Shown here piece after piece: positions 44,409 to 55,300 of a stretch of 64,000 nucleotides of DNA (positions are counted from its first letter, which is position 1; every line of letters starts with the position of its first letter). The stretch lies in assembly GCA_031769625.1 (NCBI GenBank), contig JAUIMM010000188.1, positions 9,243,501 to 9,307,500 of the forward strand. The letters run 5' to 3'. The DNA comes from Taudactylus pleione (Eukaryota; Chordata; Amphibia; Anura; Myobatrachidae). The translations under genes and the position numbers were made by a program. The notes beneath the pieces were generated by a model that saw nothing but the letters and a program-made list of their open reading frames with translations, made no database searches and was not told the DNA's origin.

Positions 44409-44547
44409 TTGGCTAGTTTAACTTCACAGGGGACGGAATGGAGACAATTGGGGAACGGAGTGGAGACAGGGAGGGGAATCACAGAGGATGGATTGGAGAC
44501 AATCAGGGCTGGCTGCCTGGGAGACTCAGACAGACAAATGAGTCTGA

Positions 44548-45438
44548 GGGGCCTATTCATCATCGAAGGCCGTACGGCCTCTGAGGATGAAGTATTGAAC
44601 TCGCTGCGAGGGATACTTAAGTATCCAAATCGCAGCAGGGGATAGATTACATCGGAGCAATTCATCATTCCGAAAATCAGCTGTCCCCTCGGGTTGGTAT
44701 CACAGCTACAGATGTAGCTGCGTTATTTATCTCCTCCCTGTCGGCCCGGCTACGCATGCGTGACTCGAGGTCATGCATGTGCACTGCCGCCGAGGAAGTA
44801 GTGAAGAGGCGGCAGAGGGATCCGCTCAGATCCCTCTTCGTATCCCCGGAACTCCTTCCCATAGGAAGGAGCGGGGATCTGAGAACAAGCACCGTCTGAA
44901 GAAGCCGCTTGTTCTCGGCAGCAAACTCCAAAAGCTTTCAGTTTTCGGAGTTTGCTGAATACCAAGAGGGTCCTATCAGACCCACGATGATGAATGGCCT
45001 GGTAGCTTAAACATACTTGCCTACTCTCCCGGGACTGTCGGGAGCCTCCCGAAAATTGGGTGCCGTTCCCGACACCCCGCAAGACTAGGCAAGTCCCCCG
45101 GAAAGCCCCGCTAACCCCCGCACCAGCTGCAAAATTGGGCGGTGTGGGGGTGTGATGACGCGATTCGCGCTGAATTGCGTCATCGTAGCCCCGCCCCCTG
45201 CCTTATAATGCCAGTAATATTGGCATTATAAGGCGGGGGGCGGGGCCACTATGACGCAATCGCGTCGGCACGCCCCCGCTCCGCCTATTTGACCCACCTC
45301 CATCCTCCCTGCTGGACGGACCTGCCAGCCCCCTCCCGGATTCCCCTGCCGAAATGTCGGCAAGTATGAACTTAAATATGCGGAAACTAGAGTTTCCGCA
45401 TGGTTACCGGGCCATTTATCGTTTGATGAATAGGCCCC
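44548..45438. mobile_element. GGGCC-end MITE, TSD TGA, with nested insert
   Basis: Left end GGGGCCTATTCATCATC and right end GATGAATAGGCCCC are inverted. TGA flanks both sides. Without the insert at 45012-45368 the element is about 530 bp. Confidence 0.82.
45012..45368. mobile_element. hAT-type MITE, 'CATACTTGCC' family, 357 bp
   Basis: Ends CATACTTGCC and GGCAAGTATG are perfect inverted repeats. AGCTTAAA and AACTTAAA form an 8 bp duplication with one difference. A hairpin made of 'cttataatgcca' and 'tggcattataag' lies at about 45202-45232, at the same relative place as in 22251-22653. Confidence 0.88.
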
Positions 45439-46509
45439 TGAGTGAGTCTTAATGTATTGTATCAGCACCTGCTGCAGGAGTCAGGACATTTTCATTTTTT
45501 AAAGGCTGGCTGATAGGGAGATGGAGATCTGTCTCAGGGGGATGGGGGGGGGCAATTCTGTACTAGTTTGTGTGTGTATGGGAGGGAATTTTGATCTGTC
45601 TGCCTGAGAAGGAGGGGGATCTGTTGTACTAGGGGGAGATGATTTGTCTGTGGGGAGGGGTGGCTATTCTGTGCTAAGGGGAGATTATGCTCTGTGTGTG
45701 GGAGGAGGCTATTCTGCGCTAAGGGAAGATGGTCTGTGTGTGGGGAAGGGGGCAACTCTGGGCTAAGGGGAGATGATGATCTTTCTGTGGGGGAGGGGGC
45801 TATTCTGTGCTAGGGCTGGATGATGGCATTGGGGAGACACAGAAGGATAGTGCTGGAGAGAAGCAGGGGGATGGCGCTGGGGAGACACACGGAGGGGATT
45901 GGCTGGAGGCACACCAAGGTGATGGTGCTGGAGACACACAAATAGGACGGTAGGACCACTGGTACTATTAGAAGAAAAGACTGGGGGATATTAATCTTCA
46001 GTAAGACAACAATTCTAATGAAATCATATTACTGATGCAAATGGTACCAAATGAGTAAATATATTTTATTAATATAACATTTTTGATAAGGTAAACTCAC
46101 ATTTTGTCCTGCCCCAAAACTTCTGTTGCTATTATCTTTGAACCTCTGTTGCATATGAATACCGACTCGAGAAACTGCCTGTCCAAGAAGGATAAATTTC
46201 TTCAGAGATTTCCCGTTGCAGATAAATCATATAGGTAAGAAAATACTCATTGATATTCACATGCTCGCTGTGTTTATTCACTGGAGAGAGGGACTGTGGG
46301 CATGGCCATCATCTCCTGCAGCGGTGGGTTTGCCCACAGCATGCCGAAAATGGGGGGGAGTGGCTTGCGGCATGGCATTTCACATTAGGCCAAACCCCTT
46401 GGCACGAGGCCACGCCCACTTTTTTGGTAGCGCGCACCTAAGGCAGGCGCACATAGGGCCACTTTCATATTCTTTTCCAGGGCCACTTTAAATTCCCAAT
46501 CCGCCCCTG

Positions 46510-46870
46510 GGTACTTGCAGTGGCATAACATAGTAAGATCACTTTACACAGCTTTCCTCAAATACAATCACTTTACATCTGACTAAGAAACAGTCCCTAA
46601 AGCTCTAACCTGTAGCCTAATGTTTTTATGCCAGACGCGGAACTTCATGGTAACTCCTGAAGCCCTAATAATGTATAATAGGCTAGAATAGAAGTTATAT
46701 TACACTTTGCGGGATATAGCAACAAGTACACTAGTGCACCTGGGTTTTATCATGTTACACAATGTCCTCCATCCAGTAAACCTTGAAAACTTGGTACTGT
46801 ACTTAGTAGTCCATTGCTGTGGATCATGCAGAAATGCAGGCTCCAACATTATTTTTAAGGACCGAATAAT
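46510..46870. other. No gene seen; possible hAT end at 46519
   Basis: 'cagtggcataac' at 46519 resembles a hAT-type left end, but no partner is found. The rest is unique-looking AT-rich sequence. Confidence 0.35.
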
Positions 46871-47048
46871 TATATATATATCTATATATATGGGGTGAGC
46901 GGGTTCGGATTTCTGAAATCCGAACCCCCCTGAGCCCCCACGATCCGAGGCCGATCCGAGTCAGGCTCGACTTTTCCCACCTGACTCAGATCTGAAATCG
47001 AGGCAAAACGTCATCATCCCGCCTTCCGGGTCTCGATGGTTTTGGATT

Positions 47049-47090
47049 CTATATAAGGTGCCCACGTCGGCACCATTTTCTCACTCGGCT
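47049..47090 (+). promoter_or_regulatory. TATA-type promoter of hAT copy A
   Basis: 'ctatataagg' at 47049-47058 fits a TATA box. About 30 bp downstream 'ttctcactcggctg' could hold the start site (pyrimidine-rich initiator). It lies upstream of the repeat leader and transposase frame. Copy B has no clear equivalent at its 5' end. Confidence 0.45.
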
Positions 47091-47109
47091 GTGGACAGTG
47101 AAGAGGGAG

Positions 47110-47826
47110 GGTTGGAGTTAGGGCTGGCTAGGCTGCCGGCTGGCTTGTCCGTTAGAGGGTGCTGTAACCCCCAAAGTGCACTCCAAAAAAAATAAAAAAA
47201 TATTTTTTTTGTGTTTGTGAATTGTGTGCGCAGTAGTCGCACGTGCATCAACAAAGTAGCGCCAAGCGTGCGCCTGTGTCATAGGTAAAGGGCCGGCTGG
47301 CTTGACCATTAAAGGGTGGTGTAACCCCCAAAGTGCACTCCAACAAAAATAAAATATTTTCTTCTGTGCTTGTGAATTGTCTGCACTGTACGTGCATCCT
47401 CAAAGCAGCAGCGCCAAGCGTGCGTCTGTCTGTTAAAGGGTGGTGTAACCCCCAAAATGCACTCCAACAAAAATAAAACATTTTCTTCTGTGTTTGTGAA
47501 TTGTCTGCACTGTACGTGCATCCTCAAAGCAGCAGCGACAAGCGTGTGTCTGTCTGTTAAAGGGTGGTGTAACCCTCAAAGTGCGCTCCACAAAGAATAT
47601 TTTTTTTTCTTTTCTGTCTTTGTGAATTGTGTGGGCTGTAGCTGCACGTGCATCAACAAAGGAGCAGCGCCAAGCGTGCACCTGTGTCCCATAAATAAAG
47701 AGCTGGCTGGCTCATTTCTTAAAGGGTGGTGTAACCCACAAAGTGCACTAGTCTCCAACAAAAATAAAAAATTATTTTCTGTGTTTGTGTGCAACTTAGC
47801 CGCACGTATATATCAATATAACATAA
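47110..47826 (+). repeat. Leader repeat units of hAT copy A
   Basis: Five units of 124-162 bp, each with 'gtaacccccaaagtgcactc', an A-rich and T-rich tract, 'tgtgtttgtgaattgt', and 'cacgtgcatcaacaaag' or a variant. The anchor 'gtaaccc' lies at 47163, 47321, 47445, 47569 and 47731. The first unit has a pyrimidine tract, CAG at 47231-47233, 51 bp, and AGGTAAAG, which resembles an exon with acceptor and donor. The coding part of the transposase begins right after the last unit. Confidence 0.88.
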
Positions 47827-48699
47827 ATGGAGGACCAAACTTTCTCCGATAAAAATAAAATAGGGAAAGATCAAGAACCACTTCCTCCTAGTGCTGTTGC
47901 TGCTGCTGGGAGTTGTTCATCATCCCAGAGAGGAAGTAGGAACACCACTACTTTTACTAAACAATTGACCCTCCAACAGTCCTTAGCGAGGAGGATGAAG
48001 TACGACAGCAGTCATCCTGAAGCAAAACGTATAACTGAGGCCTTGACTGCTATGTTGGTGTTAGACGTGCGTCCGGTATCCGCCATTAGTGCAGTGGGAT
48101 TTAGACAATTGATGGAGGTAGTGTGTCCCCGGTTCCAAATCCCATCTAGATTCCACTTCACTAGGCAGGCGATACCGAGATTGTACAGAAATGTCAGAAA
48201 AAGTGTCCTCAGTGTCCTAAAAAATGCAGTTGTACCCAATGTCCACGTAACCACGGACATGTGGACAAGTGGAACAGGGCAGACTAAGGACTATATGACT
48301 GTGACAGCCCACTGGGTAAATGTATCACCTTACACAGCAACAACAGCAGCGTCACCAGTAGCAGCATCTCAGAAACGCCAGCTCGTTCCAAGGCAGGCTA
48401 CGCTGTGTATCACCGGTTTCAGTAAGAGGCACACAGCCGACAACCTCTTAGAGAAACTGAGGGAAATCATTGCCCAGTGGCTTACCCCACTTAGACTCTC
48501 CTGGGGATTTGTGATATCTGACAACGCCACCAATATTGTGCGGGCATTACATCTGGGCAAATTCCAGCACGTCCCATGTTTTGCTCACACAATAAACTTG
48601 GTGGTGCAGAATTTTCTAAAAAGCGACAGGGGCGTGCAGGAAACGCTTTTGGTGGCCCGAAAAATTTCTGCCCACTTTCGCCATTCAGCGACTGCGTGC
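47827..48699 (+). pseudogene. hAT transposase copy A, central part
   Basis: The frame opens MEDQTFSDKNKIGKDQEPLP, which matches the N terminus of copy B, but then jumps to the region after the BED finger (HSSSQRGSRN-like linker), so the finger is deleted. TTDMWTSGTGQTKDY carries the first catalytic D region. WGFVISDNATNIVRAL carries the second, and HVPCFAHTINLVVQNFL is a conserved hAT/ZBED block. At 48690 the reading passes directly into repeat sequence. Around 250 residues present in copy B are missing. Family: hAT superfamily, ZBED1-like. Confidence 0.9.
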
Positions 48700-49635
48700 G
48701 CCTGTGTCAAAGGGCCATCTGGCTTGTACATTAAAGGGTGCTGTAACCCCCAAAGTGCACAAAATAAAAAATTCTTTTTTTTTCTGTCTTTGTGAAATGT
48801 GTGGGCTGTAGCCGCACCTGCATCCTCAAAGCAGCAGCGACAAGCGTGCGTCTGTCTGTTAAAGGGTGGTGTAACCCTCAAAGTGCACTCCACAAAATAT
48901 AAACAATTCTTTTTTTTCTGTGTTTGTGTGCAAAATGTATGCGCAGTAGCCGCACGTGCATCAACACAGCAGCAGCGCCAAGTGTGCGCCTGTGTCATAA
49001 GTCAAGGGCCGGTTTGGACATCTGGTCCGGACTGAAGGACGTGCCAACAATTCCTGACATGTCTACTGTCACTGCATATGATACTGTTACCACTGACAGA
49101 ATGGTGGAGGAATTATTTTCTGTGTTTGTGAATTGTGTGCACTGTGGCTGCACGTGCATCAACAAAGGAGCAGCGCCAAGCGTGCGCCTGTGTCATAAGT
49201 AAAGGGCCGGCTGGCTTGTCTGTTAAAGGGTGCTGTAACCCCCAAAGTGCACTCCAAAAAAAATAAAAAATTCTTCTTTTTTTCTGTTTGTGTATGAAAT
49301 GTATGCGCAGTAGCCGCACCTGCATCCTCAAAGCAGCAGCGACAAGCGTGCGTCTGTCTGTTAAAGGGTGGTGTAACCCTCAAAGTGCGCTCCACAAAAA
49401 ATAAAAAATTCTTTTTTTTCTGTCTTTGTGAAATTTGTGGGCTGTAGCCGCACCTGCATCCTCAAAGCAGCAGCGACAAGCGTGCGTCTGTCTGTTAAAG
49501 GGTGGTGTAACCCTCAAAGTGCGCTCCACAAAAAATAAAAAATTCTTTTTTTTCTGTCTTTGTGAAATTTGTGGGCTGTAGCCGCACCTGCATCCTCAAA
49601 GCAGCAGTGACAAACGTGCGTCTGTCTGTTAAAGG
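48690..49635 (+). repeat. Repeat units inside the transposase gene of copy A
   Basis: Five units of the leader repeat type occur here, with 'gtaaccc' at 48743, 48871, 49235, 49373 and 49507. Between the second and third is a small island of transposase coding sequence (49015-49110: SGLKDVPTIPDMSTVTAYDT). Copy B has continuous transposase sequence over the same interval. The repeats thus replace two blocks of coding sequence in copy A. Confidence 0.88.
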
Positions 49636-50036
49636 ATTACATCAGTGACAGCATCCAAGTAGGCATGTCAAACAGTCTGTACCTGTACTGGCAGGAAAAA
49701 GAGGAAATTTGGAGGCCCCTGTACAAACTGGCTCTATTTTACCTGAGTTGCCCCCCCTTCAGTGTGTACTCCGAAAGAGTGTTTAGTGCAGCCGGGAACC
49801 TTGTCAGCGAAAGGCGTAGGAGGTTGCTTCCACAAAATGTGGAGAAGATGATGTTCATAAAAATGAATGATCAACTCTTCCAGGGAGACCAGCCTCCAGA
49901 ACGTACAGAGGGACCTGTGGTGGTGGATTCCAGCGGGGACGAATTAATACTCTGTGAGGATGAGGATGTACACAACACTGAAGAGGGTGAGGAATCGGTG
50001 GATGAAGAGGATGAGGACGACATCTTGGCTCCGTAG
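49636..50036 (+). pseudogene. hAT transposase copy A, C-terminal dimerisation part
   Basis: The frame resumes with DYISDSIQVGMSNSLYLYWQ and holds FSVYSERVFSAAGNLVSERR followed by LLPQNVEKMMFIKMN, the conserved hAT C-terminal dimerisation domain. It ends in an acidic tail (EESVDEEDEDDILAP) before a stop at 50034-50036. This part is intact here, whereas copy B has a frameshift in it. It is joined in the genome to repeat sequence, not to the rest of the gene. Confidence 0.92.
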
Positions 50037-50083
50037 AGCCAGTTTGTGCAGGGACAGATGAATTGCCAGCTTGTTTTGTGGGG

Positions 50084-50139
50084 AACCAATCATTTCAGCC
50101 ACAGTCGTGTGGCAGACCCTGGCGCTGAAATGATTGGTT
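50084..50139 (+). other. Conserved 3' hairpin of hAT copy A
   Basis: 'aaccaatcatttcagc' and 'gctgaaatgattggtt' are perfect 16 bp complementary arms with a 24 bp loop. The hairpin starts 48 bp after the transposase stop. Copy B has the same arms, also perfect. Its role is unknown; an RNA-level 3' end or stability element is an inference. Confidence 0.8.
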
Positions 50140-50684
50140 TGCTAAAGTGTGCATGTCCTGTTTATACAACATAAGGGTGGGTGGGAGGGCCCAAGGACAA
50201 TTCCATCTTGCACCTCTTTTTTTTCTATGCATTATGTACTGTTTGCCGACTAGTTTTTCAAACTGCCATCCTGTCTGCCACTGCAGTGTCACTCCTAGAT
50301 TGGCCACGTGTTTGTGCCGCTCACTTGTCATAGTGAGCGGCACAAAGTCATCTCTTAGCATAGTCATCCATCTACCTCGGTGCAACCTTTTGGACATAAA
50401 AACACTATTGTGAGGTGTGAGGTGTTCAGAATAGACTGGAAATGAGAGGAAATATAGGTTTTTGAGGTTAATAATAGCATAGGAGCAGAAAAATCAACAC
50501 ATTCTGTGATTTTAGCTGTTTTTATGCTTTTTAAAAAAAAAAATACCGATCCAAAACACAAAACCCAGAACCCAAAACACGGAAGGGTGGTTTTGGCAAA
50601 ACCAATCCAGATCCAAAACACGAAGAAAGATCCAGATCCAAAATCAAAACACAAAACACGAAAAGTGCCCGGTGCACACCCCTA

Positions 50685-50775
50685 ATATATACACACACAC
50701 ACACACACACACATATATACTATATATATATATATATATATATATTATTATATATATATATATATATATATAATG
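50685..50775. repeat. (CA)n and (TA)n microsatellite at the copy A 3' end
   Basis: 'acacacacac' followed by long TA runs directly abuts the hAT 3' terminus. Confidence 0.92.
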
Positions 50776-51290
50776 TCATTTGTGTACTATGCAGTAAGTA
50801 ACTGTGCTAAGTGGAAAAATGCATAAGAATTACGAATCTCTCATTTCCTGCTTTACTAAATTATTTTGCTTTCCTCATTACTTTTTATTCATTTTGATAT
50901 TATTTGATTTCGTCATTTAAAAAAAAAACCCAGTTCCTAATGGACATTAGTGTCATTTTTCAAATGAAAGCTTCTGTAGTTATTCATCATTAGTAACATT
51001 GCTGTGTAGCATGTCCTGCCATGCATGTATTTAATGTGTTGCCCACATTCTTGAACAACATTATGTCATTATTGTTAATAGCGGAAAATACAGTCGTGAG
51101 AAATAATATAGAATTGTAAAATGCAAATAAGCAGGAGGCAGGGTGGGGGTGTGGGACGGCTGAAGAAATATAGATGGGAAGTAAGGCTTCCCAGTAATTC
51201 TGAATTCCAACATTTGGGTGGAATAGTCTAAGCAAACCCAGTCCCAAGATAATAATAACCTGGTGTCCGGTGTTCACACATTTTAGCAGG
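50776..51290. promoter_or_regulatory. Unique spacer between the hAT copies, possible conserved noncoding sequence
   Basis: AT-rich complex sequence with words such as 'gtcatttttcaaatgaaagc' and 'tattcatcattagtaac'. No repeat structure or coding frame. It is the only non-transposon DNA between two large hAT elements. The regulatory label is speculative. Confidence 0.25.
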
Positions 51291-51721
51291 TCTATTCAGT
51301 GCTGCTGAGACATTGGGCAGTCCCCTGTACAGGAGAGGGGGCGTGGTCACCGGAAGAGGCATGCTACGCTCTGTCGCGGACAGTGTTACTGTGGGGGTGT
51401 GGTCGTGGCATTGTGGGGGGGGCTTGCTAATTCCTCACATGCACTCCCATTTCCCTAGAATATACCTGCAGCTACCCCCCCTCCCCCTCTCAGCGCCACT
51501 GGATCTATTAATATCTCTCTCATGTAGGGCCGACACTGGGAGTGGGAGAGTGGTACCGCGCCAAGGGGGCACCCCCTGTGCTGTTCCAGGGCTCTTGTAT
51601 TCTGTTTGCCGCCCAGTGAGACACTACAGAGCCTGCACAGAGTGGATTATTATCGGCCTGCTCTCAAGTCTGGGCCGCTGCTACAGTAAATATTTTTTTT
51701 ATATTTTGGTTAAATAATATG
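51291..51721. other. No gene recognised
   Basis: GC-richer sequence at 51310-51600 looks like part of a GC-rich dispersed repeat ('gggggcgtggtcaccgg', 'agggccgacactgggag'), similar in style to 60590-60790. Ends were not found. Confidence 0.3.

Positions 51722-51761
<40 letters not shown>
51722..51761. repeat. (TA)n microsatellite at the copy B 3' end
   Basis: About 20 TA repeats directly abut the hAT terminus at 51762, mirroring copy A. Confidence 0.92.
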
Positions 51762-51764
<3 letters not shown>

Positions 51765-52241
51765 GTGTGTGCTCCGGCCACTTTTCGTGTTTTGGTTTTG
51801 GATCTGGATCTTTCTTCGTGTTTTGGATCTGGATTGGTTTTGCCAAAACCACCCTGCCGTGTTTTGGGTTCTGGGTTTTGTGTTTTGGATCTGTATTTTT
51901 TTAAAAAAAAACATAAAAACAGCTAAAATCACAGAATTTGTGGGTTTTTCTGCTCCTATGCTATTATTAACCTCAATAACCTTAATTTCCACTCATTTCC
52001 AGTCTATTCTGAAAGGTTGCACCGAGGTAGCTGGATGACTATGCTAAGCGACACGAGTGGGCGGCACAAACACGTGGCCCATCTAGGAGTGACACAGCAG
52101 TGGCAGACAGGATAGCAGTTTGAAAAAGTAGGTCCCAAACAGTACATAATGCAAAGAAAAAAAAGAGGTGCAAAATGGAATTGTCCTTGGGCCCTCCCAC
52201 CCACCCTTATGTTGCATAAACAGGACATGCACACTTTAACA

Positions 52242-52297
52242 AACCAATCATTTCAGCGCCAGTGTCTGCCACATGACTGTGGCTGAAATGATTGGTT
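52242..52297 (-). other. Conserved 3' hairpin of hAT copy B
   Basis: The same 16 bp arms as in copy A ('aaccaatcatttcagc' and its complement) flank a 24 bp loop. The loop differs by a few bases. It follows the transposase stop on the minus strand. Confidence 0.8.
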
Positions 52298-52353
52298 CAT
52301 TTGGGCCCCCACAAAACAAGCTGGCAATTCATCTGTCCCTGCACAAACTGGCT

Positions 52354-55300
52354 CTATGGAGGCAAGATGTCGTCCTCATCCTCCTCATCCACCGATTCCT
52401 CACCCTCTTCAGTGTTGTGTACATCCTCATCCTCACAGAGTATTAATTCGTCCCCGCTGGAATCCACCACCAGAAGTCCCTCTGTACGTTCTGGAGGCTG
52501 GTCTCCCTGGAAGAGTTGATAATTCAATTTTATGAACATCATCTTCTCCACATTTTGTGGAAGCAACCTCCTACGCCTTTCGCTGACAAGGTTCCCGGCT
52601 GCACTAAACACTCTTTCGGAGTACACACTGGAGAGCGGTAACTCAGGTAAAATAGAGCCAGTTTGTACAGGGGCCTCCAAATTGCCTCTTTTTCCTGCCA
52701 GTATAGGTACAGACTGTCTGACATGCCTACTTGGATGCTGTCACCGATGTAATCCTACACCATTCTGTCAATGGTGACAGTATCATATGCAGTGACAGTA
52801 GACATGTCTGAAATTGTTGCCAGGTCCTTCAGTCCAGACCTTATGTCCAAACTTGGTCCTGCCTGCCCTGCATCACCGCCAGCGGGTTGCTTAGGATACC
52901 TAAGTTGTTTCCTGACAGCCCCAATTGCGGGAGAAAATGAAGAAGGAGCTGTTGACGTGTCATGATCCACTTCAGCTGACAGTGTTTTCACCAGAAGGTC
53001 TTTGCACCTCTGCAGGCTTGTGTCAGCCAGAAAGAGAGACACCACATAGGCTTTAAACCTAGGATTGAGCACAGTGGCCAAAATGTAGTGGTCTGATTTC
53101 AACAGATTGACCACCCTGGAATCCTGGGAAAGCGAATGAAGGGCTTCATCCACTAGTCCCACATGCCGAGCGGAATCGCTCCGTCTTAGCTCCTCCTTCA
53201 CTTTCTCCAGCTGCTTCTGCAAAAGCCTGATGAGGGGAATGACCTGACTCAAGCTGGCAGTGTCTGAACTGACTTCAGATGTGGCAAGTTCGAAGGGCTG
53301 GAGAACCTTGCACAACATGGAAATCATTCTCCACTGCGCTTGAGTCAGGTGCATACCCCCTCCTTTGCCTATGTCATAGGTGGATGTATAGGCTTAAATG
53401 GCCTTTTGCTGCTCCTCCATCCTCTGAAGCATATAGAGGGTTGAGTTTCACCACGTCACAACCTCTTGCTTCAGGTGATGGCGGGGCAGGTTCAAGAGTG
53501 TTTGCTGATGCTCCAGTCTTTGGCAAACAGTCGCTGAATGGCGAAAGTGGGCAGAAATTTTTTGGGCCACCCAAAGTGTCTCCTGCACGCCCCTGTCGCT
53601 TTTCAGAAAATTCGGTACCACCAAATTTATTGTGTGAGCAAAACATGGGACATGCTGGAATTTGCACAGATGTAATGCCCGCACGATATTGGTGGCGTTG
53701 TCAGATATCACAAATCCCCAGGAGAGTCTAAGTGGGGTAAGCCACTGGGTGAGGATTTCCCTCAGTTTCTCTAAGAGGTTGTCGGCAGTGTGTCTCTTAC
53801 TGAAACTGGTGATACACAACGTAACCTGCCTTGGAACGAGCTGGCGTTTCTGAGATGCTGCTACTGGTGATGCTGCTGTTGTTGCTGCGTAAGGTGATAC
53901 ATCTACCCAGTGGGCTGTCACAGTCATATAGTCCTTAGTCTGCCCTGTTCCACTTGTCCACATGTCCGTGGTTAAGTGGACATTGGGTACAACTGCATTT
54001 TTCAGGACACTGAGGACACTTTTTCTGACTTTTCTGTACAATCTCGGTATCGCCTGCCTAGTGAAGTGGAATCTAGACGGGATTTGGAACTGGGGACACA
54101 CTACCTCCATCCATTGTCTAAATCCCACTGCACTAATGGTGGATACCGGACGCACGTCTAATACCAACATAGCAGTCAAGGCCTCAGTTATACGTTTTTT
54201 TTGAGGATGACTGCTGTCGTACTTCATCCTCCTCACTAAGGCCTGTTGGAGGTTCAATTGTTTAGTAAAAGTATTGGTGTTCCTACTTCCTCTCTGGGAT
54301 GATGAACGACTCCCAGCAGCAACAACAGCAGCGGCAGCAGTAGGCGTAGCAATGCAGGATCCTCCGAAGGAATCCCAGATAGGAGAGTCAGTCATGCCAG
54401 TGACATGGCCTGCCGGACTACTTCCGATCCTGACTAAGGAGGAAATTGACGAGGAGGGAGTTGATGGTGTGGTTTGCAGGCACTTGGATACAACAGGACA
54501 AAGGGATTTAGGTGTCCCTGGACTGCTTATGGTCTTAGCCAAAGTTTCTGAACTTGACAGTAACTTTTTATGAACGCGCTGCAGGTGACGTAAAAGGGAG
54601 GATGTTCCTAGGTGGATAACGTCCCTACCCCTACTTATTTCACCTTTACATATGGTACATATGACAAGACAGTTGTTGTCCGGATTTGGATAGAAATATT
54701 GCCAGACCAAAGAGGTGGAATGTTTGGTCTTCTGCCCAGGCATGACTCTGATGGGCTTTTTCATCCCACGGACAACTGTCTCCCCCAGGGCCTGATTTAA
54801 ACAAACCACATCACCATCAGAATTCTCCTCGCCAACTTCCTCCACAGCGCCAGCTACACCAGTATCCTCATCCTGTTGTACTTCAACAGTGACATCTTCA
54901 ATTTGCATATCAGCAAGTGGACTGTGGGTGCTCTTTCCAGCACTTGCAGAGGGCGTACAAATGGTGGAACGAGCCACCTCTTCCCGTCCAGTGTTGGGAA
55001 GGTCAGGCATCGCAACCGCCACCATACTTGGACTCTCCTTGGGGATTTGTGATATCTTCTTAGAACGCACAGTTCTTCGCTGTGCTTTTGCGAGGTTAAC
55101 TCATTCGATTTTCATAGCGGGAGGAGGGCTTCCATCGTCATGTGAAGCTGAACCACTAGTCATGAACATAGGGAAAGACCTTAGCCGCTCCTTGCCACTT
55201 CGTATCGTAAATGGCACATTGGCAAGTTTACTTTTCTCCTCAGATGATTTAAATGTTTTTTTAAGGTCATTTTCCTGAACTTTGTCATTTGGGATTTTAT

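Larger units (their letters stand above)
43110..46509. mobile_element. Composite hAT-type element holding nested insertions
   Basis: CAGGGGCGGATTGG at 43110 and CCAATCCGCCCCTG at 46496-46509 are perfect inverted ends. The flanks AATACTTG and GGTACTTG agree in the last six of eight bases. Inside lie a second hAT-type MITE (43392-44408), a GGGCC-end MITE (44548-45438) and, within that, a CATACTTGCC element (45012-45368). The segment 45450-46160 is G/T-rich sequence with repeated 'ggggagatgat' and 'ctattctgtgct' words. Confidence 0.78.
46891..50684 (+). mobile_element. hAT element copy A (ZBED-type), plus strand
   Basis: The 5' end TGGGGTGAGCGGGTTCGG is followed by a perfect short hairpin ('gggttcggattt' / 'aaatccgaaccc'). 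The 3' end reads 'gtgcacacccctaatatata', the inverted counterpart. Both ends sit in (TA)n, so the 8 bp target duplication (likely TATATATA) cannot be proven. In order it holds a TATA-type promoter, a repeat leader, transposase part 1, internal repeats, transposase C-terminal part and a 3' hairpin. Confidence 0.85.
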
